DNA from: Hanstruepera ponticola
GTDB taxonomy: Bacteria > Bacteroidota > Bacteroidia > Flavobacteriales > Flavobacteriaceae
DNA: 64,000 nucleotides
Reading direction: 5' to 3'
NCBI RefSeq assembly: GCF_012931685.1
Contig: NZ_JABANC010000001.1
Location: 496,001-560,000 of the forward strand
Below, in pieces: positions 36,255-45,102 of this stretch (positions are counted from its first letter, which is position 1; each line of letters opens with the position of its first letter). Under the pieces are notes generated by a model. That model saw nothing but the letters and a program-made list of their open reading frames with translations. It was not told where the DNA came from and did no database searches. Made by a program: the position numbers and the translations under genes.

Positions 36255-38204
36255 TTAGTCAATTACTTTCAAATCGTCATAATAGTAAGTGCTACCATCT
36301 CCAGCTAAACCTGGTACAAATTCAAAAAACACCACTATTCGAACATAATTTACTGAAGGGTTGTACAAACCGCTAAAGTCCCATTCCAACTCTTCCCATT
36401 CGTCTAATGTAGTTGTTGATGCATCTAATTCAATTCCTGCAGTATTGTTTTGATCTTCCAACCGAACACGAATTGGAATACCACTTTTTGGTGACAATAC
36501 TTTCATTCTAAACTTTTGTGACGTTGTAAAGTCTATAGGTGAGTCTAAATTCAAAAACGTACCAGCAAAAAATTGAGCTCCGGCTGTTTTTATGGATCTC
36601 ATTGCAAACGATGTTGGATTAATTCCATTTGTCATTGGGTTGGCTTCTATTGATGAATCTGCTCCTTCAAATCCGACAAAATCATAAACCAAACTGGTAG
36701 ACTGGAAACCAACTGGTAAAGCCACTTCAGTTGCCATTGAATCATCAACAGGTGGTGTTGGATCAACTACTTCTTTATAATAATAAATGTTGTCAACATA
36801 AATGTTTGATATGGTAGGTACATTAGCACTATTATTAGATATAAAGAAAATTAATCCCAACTCTGCCCTGCTGGCCAAGCCTGTGAACTCCCCCAACGGA
36901 ATATCGTAACTTCCCCAACCATTAGAGACCAAATCAGAAGCTGGAATCACTACCGAGCCTGAAGTTTCATTTGCGGTTTGTACACCATTTATTAATTGAA
37001 CTCGCAACTGGTCTCCTGGATCCAGAGCCTCGTTTACGTTAATATCAACATGCATATGCGTCATTTCTGTGGCATTAACTGGTGCAACATTTAAGAATGT
37101 TCCAATTCCTACAAAATTCAAATCGGTATAGTTAATTACCTCATCTCCATTAATATCTATTGGAGGCGCACCACCTTGAGTAGTTTGTCCATCACCGTTG
37201 AAAAATCCGTTGTAATAGTCTACTGGAACATTGTTATAGGCATCACTAAATATTGAAATTACATTTGCCGGATCTTCATCTGGGACAGGCGCAGAATCAA
37301 AATCCCCTAATGAAACAATCGTTAATGAACCTGTCGCATCTACACCATCAAGTGAAGCCGTAATAACTGCAGTTCCTGATCCAACTATCGAAACAAGCCC
37401 CATGTCGTCAACTGTTGCTACTCCGGGATTAGAAGAAGTAAAACTGAAATAAGCTGGAGCAGCTTCTACAGTTTGATCTTGTCCATTTCCTAAATTAAAT
37501 GTTTGTGTCAAACCTGTTAGGGGTCTATTTGCCCCAATAAATGTTTCTGATACTATATCTTGACCGTCTAATATTGCAGGTCTTGGTTGAGCTATATTGC
37601 CAAGTTTTTCAAATCGAATCTCATCAAACCAAATAGTATAACCTAGTCCACCCGTACCTTGTGTTCCAGCAGCATAACGCAGCATACCTCTTTCTTCAAC
37701 CAATTTAGATGGATCTGGAATTGGAACAATATATTTATTCCAACCAGTACCAATACTAACATTAGTAATAGTTGCTTGATATTTATTTTCTATAAAGTCC
37801 TCTCCAAATCCTACTCCATCTAGAATAACACCCTGTGAACCACGAGCCCAAAATGTTAAAGCATCGTAACCTGTTAAATCTCGTCCTGGACCATCAATTC
37901 TCAATATAGCACCTGCATAATTTCCTTCTGGATCATCTGCATTTGGCACACTCAAACGAATTGATGCATTACCTTTATAAGTTTCAACACCATCAAATGC
38001 CGCTGCATCTGGTTTTGAACCTAAATATGGGAAATAGAAATTACTTCCTAAACCTACAGGTGCATCAGTAAAAATATCTCCTTCTGTAGAGAATCCAGCT
38101 AAAACAGCATCATCGGATAAATCTCGTTCACAACCTGCTAAAACTAATAATACAAAGGTTAAAAGCAGTGTGTTTTGAAAATAATTGTATTTTATATTTT
38201 TCAT
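36255..38204 (-). CDS. Surface glycan-binding-type lipoprotein with CBM-like and BIG2 domains
   Basis: The lipoprotein signal ends in LLVLAGCER. Residues 30-205 are a jelly-roll resembling a glycan-binding module (ASIRLSVPNADDPEGNYAGA, YDALTFWARGSQG, YTIWFDEIRFEKLG). Residues 215-300 are a BIG2-type Ig fold (PAYFSFTSSNPGVATVDDMG). Residues 310-480 are a jelly-roll like those of the T9SS protein of this locus (VISIFSDAYNNVPVDYYNG, PTISNIYVDNIYYYK). Residues 500-649 are a last one, ending STYYYDDLKVID. No catalytic residues were seen. It fits a surface glycan-binding protein; it takes the position where SusD-like or SGBP genes usually stand. Confidence 0.7.
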   Translation of the reverse strand: MKNIKYNYFQNTLLLTFVLLVLAGCERDLSDDAVLAGFSTEGDIFTDAPVGLGSNFYFPYLGSKPDAAAFDGVETYKGNASIRLSVPNADDPEGNYAGAILRIDGPGRDLTGYDALTFWARGSQGVILDGVGFGEDFIENKYQATITNVSIGTGWNKYIVPIPDPSKLVEERGMLRYAAGTQGTGGLGYTIWFDEIRFEKLGNIAQPRPAILDGQDIVSETFIGANRPLTGLTQTFNLGNGQDQTVEAAPAYFSFTSSNPGVATVDDMGLVSIVGSGTAVITASLDGVDATGSLTIVSLGDFDSAPVPDEDPANVISIFSDAYNNVPVDYYNGFFNGDGQTTQGGAPPIDINGDEVINYTDLNFVGIGTFLNVAPVNATEMTHMHVDINVNEALDPGDQLRVQLINGVQTANETSGSVVIPASDLVSNGWGSYDIPLGEFTGLASRAELGLIFFISNNSANVPTISNIYVDNIYYYKEVVDPTPPVDDSMATEVALPVGFQSTSLVYDFVGFEGADSSIEANPMTNGINPTSFAMRSIKTAGAQFFAGTFLNLDSPIDFTTSQKFRMKVLSPKSGIPIRVRLEDQNNTAGIELDASTTTLDEWEELEWDFSGLYNPSVNYVRIVVFFEFVPGLAGDGSTYYYDDLKVID

Positions 38205-38213
38205 AATCTTATA

Positions 38214-41200
38214 TTATTTGCCTACGTTAATGTGAATATAGGTCCTGATTTCCCATTCATTACCTTCAGGAAAACCAACTGGGCTTAAAACAGGTAAAGT
38301 TGAAAAGCCTTCAACAGCTGCAGGAGCATATCTATTTGAATATTGATCAAGAGTACGATACGTGCCTCTAATACCTATTTGGGTATTTGGTAAAATAAAC
38401 CAATCCGGTTTACCTAAAGTTGTCGATAAGTCTAACATAACCTGAACAGGAAACGTTAAGTTGAAATCACGATGATAGTCATAAGGTCCCCAATCATTGA
38501 ACTTTGATGAGTAAACTAATTTCAATTTTTTATAGATTACCCTAATATCACCACCATAACGTTCAATCAATCGTGGGTCGCTACCATTTGCTTGAGCGTT
38601 TCCGAAATATAAATTAGCAATGATTCCAAAATCTGAATGAATTTTGGATACGATTCTGGTATTAGATTCCCATAAATCCTCTGCAGGTGCGGCACCTGGA
38701 AAAGCGAATGTCGTTCTTCCATCAGGTAAAATACCTATCGCTGCATCTTGAGACGTAGGTAGATGACGGTAAACAAAACCTGTACTAAAGGCAAATTTGG
38801 CATCTTCTTGCCTGTCATTGTCCCATTGGTACATCCAAGTTCCAGGGGTTGGATCATAAGTCAACAATAGCTCACCACCAACAGTTTCTCTATTTGCTCT
38901 TACGGCAAATGGATCATCTTGAATGTTTCTTAATCGTCCCGGTGCTCCAACATCACCTGGCATTGGGTCAACTAAAGGTTTTTGCCAAAGAAAATTAGGG
39001 GCTACTTGCAAATCACCGAGAGCATAAGTAAATCCAGTTAAGAAGTTGGTTTGGTTGCCACTACCTGTGTCTTTAAGTCTCCAACCTGTAAATGTTTGGG
39101 TTGCATCTGCACCTCCATTAGCAACCAATCCCATAACAGCCCCTTGGGCATACCAATTAAATCGTCCTTTAGAAAAAGTAATTTTTGCTTTTCCTCCCCA
39201 ATTATCACTTCCTTTTATCTCATCTTCATAAACGGTATAGTTTCCTGGTTCACCTTCTGCTATTTGAAACTTTCTACCATTTAATGGTTGTCCACCCCAA
39301 ATACCACCTAATTCGATACCTACATCTCCAAATTCTCTCTTTATATAAAGCGTAGCAGTTCTTGTTTGTGGTAACGGAACTGCAATAGAAGACACAGCAG
39401 CATTAGCGTCATCAATATCGCTTCTGTATATTGCTGCTAAATCAAATTTACCTACAGTCCGTTCATATTTTAATAAGATTGCTGGGTTAGCACCCCACCA
39501 TAATTGAGGGCCAAAAGCCGCCTTAAAACCTGAAAACGAACGCTTCCCATCAACTTCAAATCCTGAAATCTCTCCATTGTATATATCTAAATTGGGACCA
39601 TAATTTGCCTCTGGATATAATCCAAAGAAATCCCCTTCATATTGCCAATGATAATGACCTGTTCTGTAGAAACCTCTTAAATCAAAATCTTTGGCATTCC
39701 ATTCATATTCAGCGCTGTATACTTTGACTCTTTCGATATCTGAAAGTTGAAGTTCTCCTTCGGCTGTGTTAACAGCACGAGTTCTTGCTCTATTTTCATA
39801 AAAGATTTCATCGATGGGATTTTCAGCTACGTTTCCAACAATATTGACATTCACATTAGCCCTCATATTGGCAGTTGGATTGGCTTCCACCCCAACATAA
39901 AAAGACTGCATATGATCAAAACCTAATTCATCAGGGAAAACCAAGTCATCTTCATTTGGCTCATCGGGTGTGGTAATGAGACTTCCTCCAGTACTGAAAG
40001 TTGTGAATTCCGCTCTTAGTTGACTAATTCCTAATTTTTGTGAACTTTGTGATTCTAGTGCTGCCTTATCACCTCTTGCTTTTAAAACAGCATCCATTAT
40101 TTGAATGTTCTTAAAATAATCGTTCAAGAATTCTGATGTCATTCCTTCGTCATAAGGATTTAATCTATGCGCTTCCTTGAGTGTGTAATAGGCCGCTCGT
40201 GGATAAAGGTCGTAGAGACCTCTTTCATTAGTAGGTCCTTTAGCACAAATTCCAAACCACTCTTCATTCATATTATTTTCACCTGGTGCCAAATCGTGAG
40301 GGTACCCACCATTAGCCCAAGACGCGTTGCTATCATGAACATCGGCATTTACTCTGTCATCAAACCCATATTTCCACCATCCATCACTAAACTGAAAGGT
40401 AAAACCACCTATTGAAATACCCGACTTTCCCAGTCCTGCAGCATTTTCGTAAATCTCTTTCCAATTACCAAGCATATAATATGCTTGCATTTTTTGATCT
40501 TCTTTCTTTTCAATTTCATTGAAGGCATCGGCACCAAACTCCGTAAACAACAAAGGCATGTCTAATTTTTCTTTGACAACATCAAACATGTCTGTAAAAG
40601 AAACACCTCGATAGGTGTTCGTTCCATAAATATCAACATCTTTACACTCTTCGGCCACAATATCAATAAACAAAACATCTCCATTACAAATGGCAACGGG
40701 GTGTGATTCATCTACAGCTTTCATGCGTTTTGCCGCTTCATTCATTAATCGATACATAGGTCTTCCCCTGGTTTCACCTATATACTCTTTTTCCTTTTCG
40801 TCATCAGGAAAATCTTCAGTTTCTGCACCCTGCCAAAAAAGACCATAGTTGTTTTCGTTTCCTAAAAGGTACATTAACAATCCTGGTGTGTGTTTGTATT
40901 CATTGACCAAATCATCAACTTCAGTTAACAAATGTTCTTGTGTTTTCGGGTCGTCATATATAGTAACAGGAGTCCAAACACCATCAAGGGTTAAGCCATA
41001 ACGACCAAAGGAATGGTTGAGCATGGTATAAATACCATATTTTTCATATATGTAAGAAATCCACCTTGCAGGTACTCCTGTATATTGTCTTATTACATTG
41101 ACTCCCATATTTTTCAACAAGGACATTTCGGTGTCAAGGCCCTCTTTAATAATATCATCTGGATTTTCCCAAAATCTGGCATCTACCGTATTTTTTCCAA

Positions 41201-41360
41201 TTGGAATATAATCCCAGTTCATGCCATTGACTATAAAGTCTTTACCGTTTACCATTAAACGCATACCGGAAGCATCTTTTTTTACGTTGACCATGTTTTG
41301 TTGCGAAAAGCTAAAACAGGTGAAAAAGAAAAGAATTATTCCTGCTAGATTGTTTTTCAT
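38214..41360 (-). CDS. Clan GH-A glycoside hydrolase fused to an outer-membrane beta-barrel
   Basis: The signal peptide is MKNNLAGIILFFFTCFSFSQ. Residues 25-430 form a TIM barrel like that of GH2/GH5: VNGKDFIVNGMNWDYIPIG, NMGVNVIRQYTG, acid/base Glu in YLLGNENNYGLFW, and nucleophile Glu in MPLLFTEFGADAF. After a helical linker with KARGDKAALESQSS, residues 470-1048 are a series of amphipathic strands (FYVGVEANPTANMRANVNVN, FAFSTGFVYRHL, FGIIANLYFGNAQANG) ending in EIRTYIHINVGK, as a membrane barrel would. It is the first gene of the catabolic operon. Enzyme and channel in one chain would let cleavage and uptake be coupled; this is inference. The GH family number is not certain. Confidence 0.7.
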   Translation of the reverse strand: MKNNLAGIILFFFTCFSFSQQNMVNVKKDASGMRLMVNGKDFIVNGMNWDYIPIGKNTVDARFWENPDDIIKEGLDTEMSLLKNMGVNVIRQYTGVPARWISYIYEKYGIYTMLNHSFGRYGLTLDGVWTPVTIYDDPKTQEHLLTEVDDLVNEYKHTPGLLMYLLGNENNYGLFWQGAETEDFPDDEKEKEYIGETRGRPMYRLMNEAAKRMKAVDESHPVAICNGDVLFIDIVAEECKDVDIYGTNTYRGVSFTDMFDVVKEKLDMPLLFTEFGADAFNEIEKKEDQKMQAYYMLGNWKEIYENAAGLGKSGISIGGFTFQFSDGWWKYGFDDRVNADVHDSNASWANGGYPHDLAPGENNMNEEWFGICAKGPTNERGLYDLYPRAAYYTLKEAHRLNPYDEGMTSEFLNDYFKNIQIMDAVLKARGDKAALESQSSQKLGISQLRAEFTTFSTGGSLITTPDEPNEDDLVFPDELGFDHMQSFYVGVEANPTANMRANVNVNIVGNVAENPIDEIFYENRARTRAVNTAEGELQLSDIERVKVYSAEYEWNAKDFDLRGFYRTGHYHWQYEGDFFGLYPEANYGPNLDIYNGEISGFEVDGKRSFSGFKAAFGPQLWWGANPAILLKYERTVGKFDLAAIYRSDIDDANAAVSSIAVPLPQTRTATLYIKREFGDVGIELGGIWGGQPLNGRKFQIAEGEPGNYTVYEDEIKGSDNWGGKAKITFSKGRFNWYAQGAVMGLVANGGADATQTFTGWRLKDTGSGNQTNFLTGFTYALGDLQVAPNFLWQKPLVDPMPGDVGAPGRLRNIQDDPFAVRANRETVGGELLLTYDPTPGTWMYQWDNDRQEDAKFAFSTGFVYRHLPTSQDAAIGILPDGRTTFAFPGAAPAEDLWESNTRIVSKIHSDFGIIANLYFGNAQANGSDPRLIERYGGDIRVIYKKLKLVYSSKFNDWGPYDYHRDFNLTFPVQVMLDLSTTLGKPDWFILPNTQIGIRGTYRTLDQYSNRYAPAAVEGFSTLPVLSPVGFPEGNEWEIRTYIHINVGK

Positions 41361-41481
41361 AGTTTCAAATTTTAGTTAGGCTAGTGGTTTGGATCGAAGA
41401 TGAACTGTTTTTTTCATTATTCATATGACCACAATGGTAAATGTAATGCTTGAAACTGTGAATTTGACAATTTTAACCCCA

Positions 41482-41621
41482 ACAAAAAATATACATCGTA
41501 AAAAAAAGCTTGATATTTTGAGAAATCATCATTGTTTATGCCTAAACACCGCAAATAGCGCAGGAAAAACCTAGAGTGATTTTTACGGTCTTATGGTTTT
41601 CTTTCACCAATGTTGTGGTAA
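41482..41621 (-). promoter_or_regulatory. Upstream control region of the hydrolase-barrel operon
   Basis: Between the regulator stop (41654) and the operon's first ATG (41360) lie 293 bases without a gene. They contain block 1, TTACCACAACAT on the minus strand (41621-41610), and block 2, ACAAAAAAYATACA-N4-A8 on the plus strand (41482-41507). Both are also present at 26211-26349, with the same order, orientation and spacing. Block 1 lies 250 bases before the ATG. The repeated architecture points to one regulator acting on both units, most simply the LuxR-type protein encoded next door. Confidence 0.55.
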
Positions 41622-41653
41622 TGTATAGTATAAATAACGGCCTGTTGTGTGTT

Positions 41654-44461
41654 TTATAATTGTAAAATATAGTCTGTTAAGCTTGTTTCATGCTCTAATT
41701 CCATTTTTTTACGCAAACGATATCGTTTCACCTCGACACTTCTGGTAGATATATTTAGTAATGGAGCAATTTCTTTTGATGATAGATTCAGCCTTAAATA
41801 AGCACACAAACGCAAATCATTATGTGTTAATGCTGGGTGTTTAGATTTTACTTTTTTTAAGAAATCTTTATCGGCATTATTAAAGGCTTCTTCGAATAAT
41901 TCCCAATCGTTTGTATTGTTCAGATTTTTATCAATTATTTTGATAATTGGATTTAGATTGTTGTTTTGATTTTTCTTATTTAGCTCTTCTTTGATATTAT
42001 TTAAAAACTCGTTCTTTTTTATTAAACTCATAGTAGATATTGCTAATTCTCGATTTTTATTTTCAATATCCTGATTGAGCTTTTCATTTTTAAACGTCAT
42101 GAGCTGTTGTTTGTTTTCGAGTTCCTTTAGCTCAATATCTTTTTGAGTTCGAATTAAGAGTTTTTTTCGTTGTTTTCTGTAATAAGTTCTATAGATAAGA
42201 TGAACTATTAATAGCAAAATTAAACCACTAATTATGTAAATTGAAATAAACAAATCAGTCAAATACCAGGGTTTAGCTATCGTGAATTTATAACTCGCTT
42301 CATTTTTAGTCTCTATTTGACCTATTTTACCCTTAACTCTAAACGTATAATCTCCAGAAGGTAAATTTTCATAAAATTGTGACGTGTTGGTTGTCCAATC
42401 ACTCCAATCCGTATTGTATCCTTCTAATAAATATTGAAATCGCTTTTCTGAATATCTATAATATTCTGGGATACTAAATTTGAAAAAAATATTATTAGTC
42501 TTATTATGAAATTCAGCTTGTTCATCCAGAATGATTTTTTTTAGTTCGGAGTCTAATTTTCCTGCCTGGACTTCATTTATGGATATCTGATAAGAATCAT
42601 TGTTATCAATCTTTGAGAAATCAGCTATCATATAGCCATTTGATGTTCCTATTAAGTATTCTTGGTTCAACAAATGGGTTATGTTCTCATACCCATTCAT
42701 ACTATTTGTTTGCTGTTTTGCTAGGGAAATTCTAAATAATTCCGGCTTATTACCGAACGTTTCAAAATCAAAATATGACAAATTATATTTTGAAAAATTC
42801 CATAGTTTTCCGGTATTATCTGGTATCAATTTACCTGAAACATAACTACCATCATTATAAAAGTCTGACAAAACGCTATCTTGTACAAACTCACTTTTAT
42901 TAGCATTAAACCTAAACACTCCTTTTTGATTGGCATAATAAACCATGCCCTTATATTTTGTTAAACTTGAATTAAGCCCTTTCTCCAAATGCGACTCCTT
43001 TTCAACATTGATTGCTTTTGACCATGAGCTGTCCAATTTAATTTTGAATACACCTTTATATTCATGACTAACAAAAACGGTATTATCATTAATTAGCTCT
43101 AAATATCGTGATGAGATATCAAAACCAATAATTTTATTTCTCAAAACCCATTGAGACTCGTTTTTTTCTAAAACATTGAGCCCATCATAATTTCCTTGCA
43201 AAATTAAATTTGCCTCATCATTTAATGGCTTAAAATCCCATGTTCCTTGAGTGCCTGGAATCATATAAGCCTCATCAATATTCCTAATTACAAAAGCTCC
43301 TGAATCGTGCCCACAAAACAATTCGTCATTGATTTCTGTTAAACTCCAAACCTGACCATTCGTGTTTGATATTAACTCATAATCATCATCACTGTCAAGT
43401 TTTTTGTAAAATAACCCTTGATTTGTTCCAATATATATATGGTTCTTAAAAACTATTGAAGCATAAACAGCACCCAATTTTCCTGAATAATCATAGTAAA
43501 TTCTGTAAGGTGAATTACTTTTAATGAAATTAAGACCATTATCTAGTCCTAACCATAAATTTTCATCCACATCCTCTTCTATCGTGAGCACAGTATTGTT
43601 TTGTAATCCTTTTGATTGATTGATGTGATACTTAAATTCACCTTTATAATTCAATGCAACCAACCCATTTGATATTGTCCCGAGTAAAATTGTTTGATCT
43701 TCTAGCATTTTAGCAGAATAAATTGTCATGTTCTTCAATTCATCATCATAGGCTATATTCCATTTTGCTATTCCGGCATTGCTATAATTATAGAATCCTT
43801 TTCGAGAAGTTAGAATTAAGTAATTATTTTCAAATCTGAACATATTGACAACTCTTGAATTAACAATTTCAGTATTGTCAATTACTAAATTGGCAACTCC
43901 ATTTTCAATTTTAAAAATACCCTTATCAAAGACTTGAAAAAACACTTCGTTTTCAATGACGTACATTTTGACAATTGTAGATTCTGGTTCAATAATATTA
44001 AAGGTATCATTAATGGAGTCGTAAATATAAATTCTGTCGAGTGATTGAAAAATAACCCAATGTTTTATGCTAGCTATTTTCCAAAATTCTTCGTCTTCAA
44101 TAATCTCATCAATCTTACTAGATAATGAGAAATAATTGAGCGTTCCAAAATTATCTTTTATCCAATAACCAAACTCCATGTAGCAACCTGTGTAAATCCT
44201 TTCCCCAACCACATTAACCGATCTCATAAGTGTTTTGTTTGGAGTTGTATAAACGTTCCAATCAGAGCCATTATATTCTAGCAAACCCCTATTATTTGCT
44301 ATATAGACATATTTGTTGTCTGCCTGGGATATATCCCAATTTTGGTTATCTGCATCATAATTTTTGGGTCCGTAACTTTCAATTGGAGGTAATTCCTGAC
44401 TAAAAATATGACCATACAATAAAAAACCAATTACAGATAATAACAAAGTATTTAATTTCAT
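41654..44461 (-). CDS. Membrane-spanning Y_Y_Y-propeller regulator with LuxR-type HTH, no kinase
   Basis: ATG at 44461 starts a signal peptide (MKLNTLLLSVIGFLLYGHIFSQ). Residues 25-610 are periplasmic propeller repeats (for example IANNRGLLEYNGSDWNVYT, LGLDNGLNFIKSNSPYRIYY). Residues 640-710 are a Y_Y_Y domain (YLLEGYNTDWSDW, LPSGDYTFRVKG). One membrane span lies near 725-745 (LFISIYIISGLILLLIVHLI). A coiled coil follows (KDIELKELENKQQL), then a LuxR-type helix-turn-helix (LRLCAYLRLNLSSKEIAPLL, NISTRSVEVKRYRLRKKM). It resembles hybrid two-component sensors but lacks kinase and receiver domains, so a periplasmic glycan signal would act directly on DNA binding. It stands just upstream of the operon it probably controls. 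Confidence 0.78.
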   Translation of the reverse strand: MKLNTLLLSVIGFLLYGHIFSQELPPIESYGPKNYDADNQNWDISQADNKYVYIANNRGLLEYNGSDWNVYTTPNKTLMRSVNVVGERIYTGCYMEFGYWIKDNFGTLNYFSLSSKIDEIIEDEEFWKIASIKHWVIFQSLDRIYIYDSINDTFNIIEPESTIVKMYVIENEVFFQVFDKGIFKIENGVANLVIDNTEIVNSRVVNMFRFENNYLILTSRKGFYNYSNAGIAKWNIAYDDELKNMTIYSAKMLEDQTILLGTISNGLVALNYKGEFKYHINQSKGLQNNTVLTIEEDVDENLWLGLDNGLNFIKSNSPYRIYYDYSGKLGAVYASIVFKNHIYIGTNQGLFYKKLDSDDDYELISNTNGQVWSLTEINDELFCGHDSGAFVIRNIDEAYMIPGTQGTWDFKPLNDEANLILQGNYDGLNVLEKNESQWVLRNKIIGFDISSRYLELINDNTVFVSHEYKGVFKIKLDSSWSKAINVEKESHLEKGLNSSLTKYKGMVYYANQKGVFRFNANKSEFVQDSVLSDFYNDGSYVSGKLIPDNTGKLWNFSKYNLSYFDFETFGNKPELFRISLAKQQTNSMNGYENITHLLNQEYLIGTSNGYMIADFSKIDNNDSYQISINEVQAGKLDSELKKIILDEQAEFHNKTNNIFFKFSIPEYYRYSEKRFQYLLEGYNTDWSDWTTNTSQFYENLPSGDYTFRVKGKIGQIETKNEASYKFTIAKPWYLTDLFISIYIISGLILLLIVHLIYRTYYRKQRKKLLIRTQKDIELKELENKQQLMTFKNEKLNQDIENKNRELAISTMSLIKKNEFLNNIKEELNKKNQNNNLNPIIKIIDKNLNNTNDWELFEEAFNNADKDFLKKVKSKHPALTHNDLRLCAYLRLNLSSKEIAPLLNISTRSVEVKRYRLRKKMELEHETSLTDYILQL

Positions 44462-44673
44462 ATAACCATCTTTTTGCTTAAGTAGTGTACAATATACGAA
44501 GAATGTATGGTTATAGACAAAACAAAAAAACACCTATACAATGAGATTTTTAGTAGTAAGACACACTATTTTACCCTTTGAATTCGATTTATAACTATGA
44601 TTTACTAATAAAATAAAGCTAGTTGCAACACAGCTATAGTTAATTACTTCTGACTTTCCTTTCGGATAGTCCT

Positions 44674-44726
44674 CGTAAATTTACTAACTTTGGTTTACGG
44701 CGGAAAATCATAGCTGATTTTCACGC
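44674..44726. repeat. Two adjacent inverted repeats in the 44.5-45.1 kb gap
   Basis: The gap 44462-45102 is 641 bases long. In it CGTAAA (44674-44679) pairs with TTTACG (44694-44699), and GAAAATCA (44703-44710) pairs with TGATTTTC (44715-44722) around TAGC, with further GCG/CGC pairing just outside. The 13-mer GAAAATCATAGCT recurs at 57302-57314. The repeats precede a decayed gene fragment, so they could be the edge of an acquired cassette. I cannot name the element. Confidence 0.35.
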
Positions 44727-44751
44727 AACGAAAATATGGCCTAGACTGTGA

Positions 44752-44898
44752 GCTGCAATTTATAAAGGAATAAAGGAAGTTTCAAACCCAATAAAAATAA
44801 TAAATGTTGATACAAGATTGAACCAGAAAATAGATTTCCTCAATTCAATTGGATTATCGAATACAGTTAATCAATATGAAATGGAAATGAATATATAA
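44752..44898 (+). pseudogene. Remnant of a GNAT acetyltransferase (C-terminal 48 codons)
   Basis: After an in-frame TGA at 44749, 48 open codons ending in TAA (44896-44898) read AIYKGIKEVSNPIKIINVD, then RLNQKIDFLNSIGLSN and TVNQYEMEMNI. This is the normal last helix-strand-strand of a GNAT acetyltransferase (fellow residues FLNSIGF-like, QYEM-like). No start codon, acetyl-CoA loop or upstream part of the fold is present. It is best read as the tail of a gene lost by deletion. The rest of the gap 44462-45102 shows only the inverted repeats and AT-rich leader sequence of the next gene. Confidence 0.55.
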
Positions 44899-45102
44899 TA
44901 TGTCAATGTTCGTATTCGCATCACACTTTATCCAATGCAGCCTTTAGCTGTAGTTCTAATTAGCAAATTGATGATTTTAATAACCATGAGACTCAATAAT
45001 AGCATTAAAGGTTTTTTTGTAGCTTTATTAACTTAATTTAATAGCTATTTAAAAAGAAGTCATTAAAATTGCTGTTTGCTTTTTCGACTCAAATTATCTT
45101 TC

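Noticed and set aside
15466-39380. Further TGTGGTAAC matches at about 15466, 24976 and 39366
   Set aside because: They lie inside genes where the opposite strand encodes Leu-Pro-Gln, so codon use explains them; they are not counted as extra copies of the glucan-locus block.
44462-44533. Longer N-terminus of the Y_Y_Y regulator
   Set aside because: The signal peptide begins at 44461; the extra residues are hydrophobic and Cys-rich without signal function.
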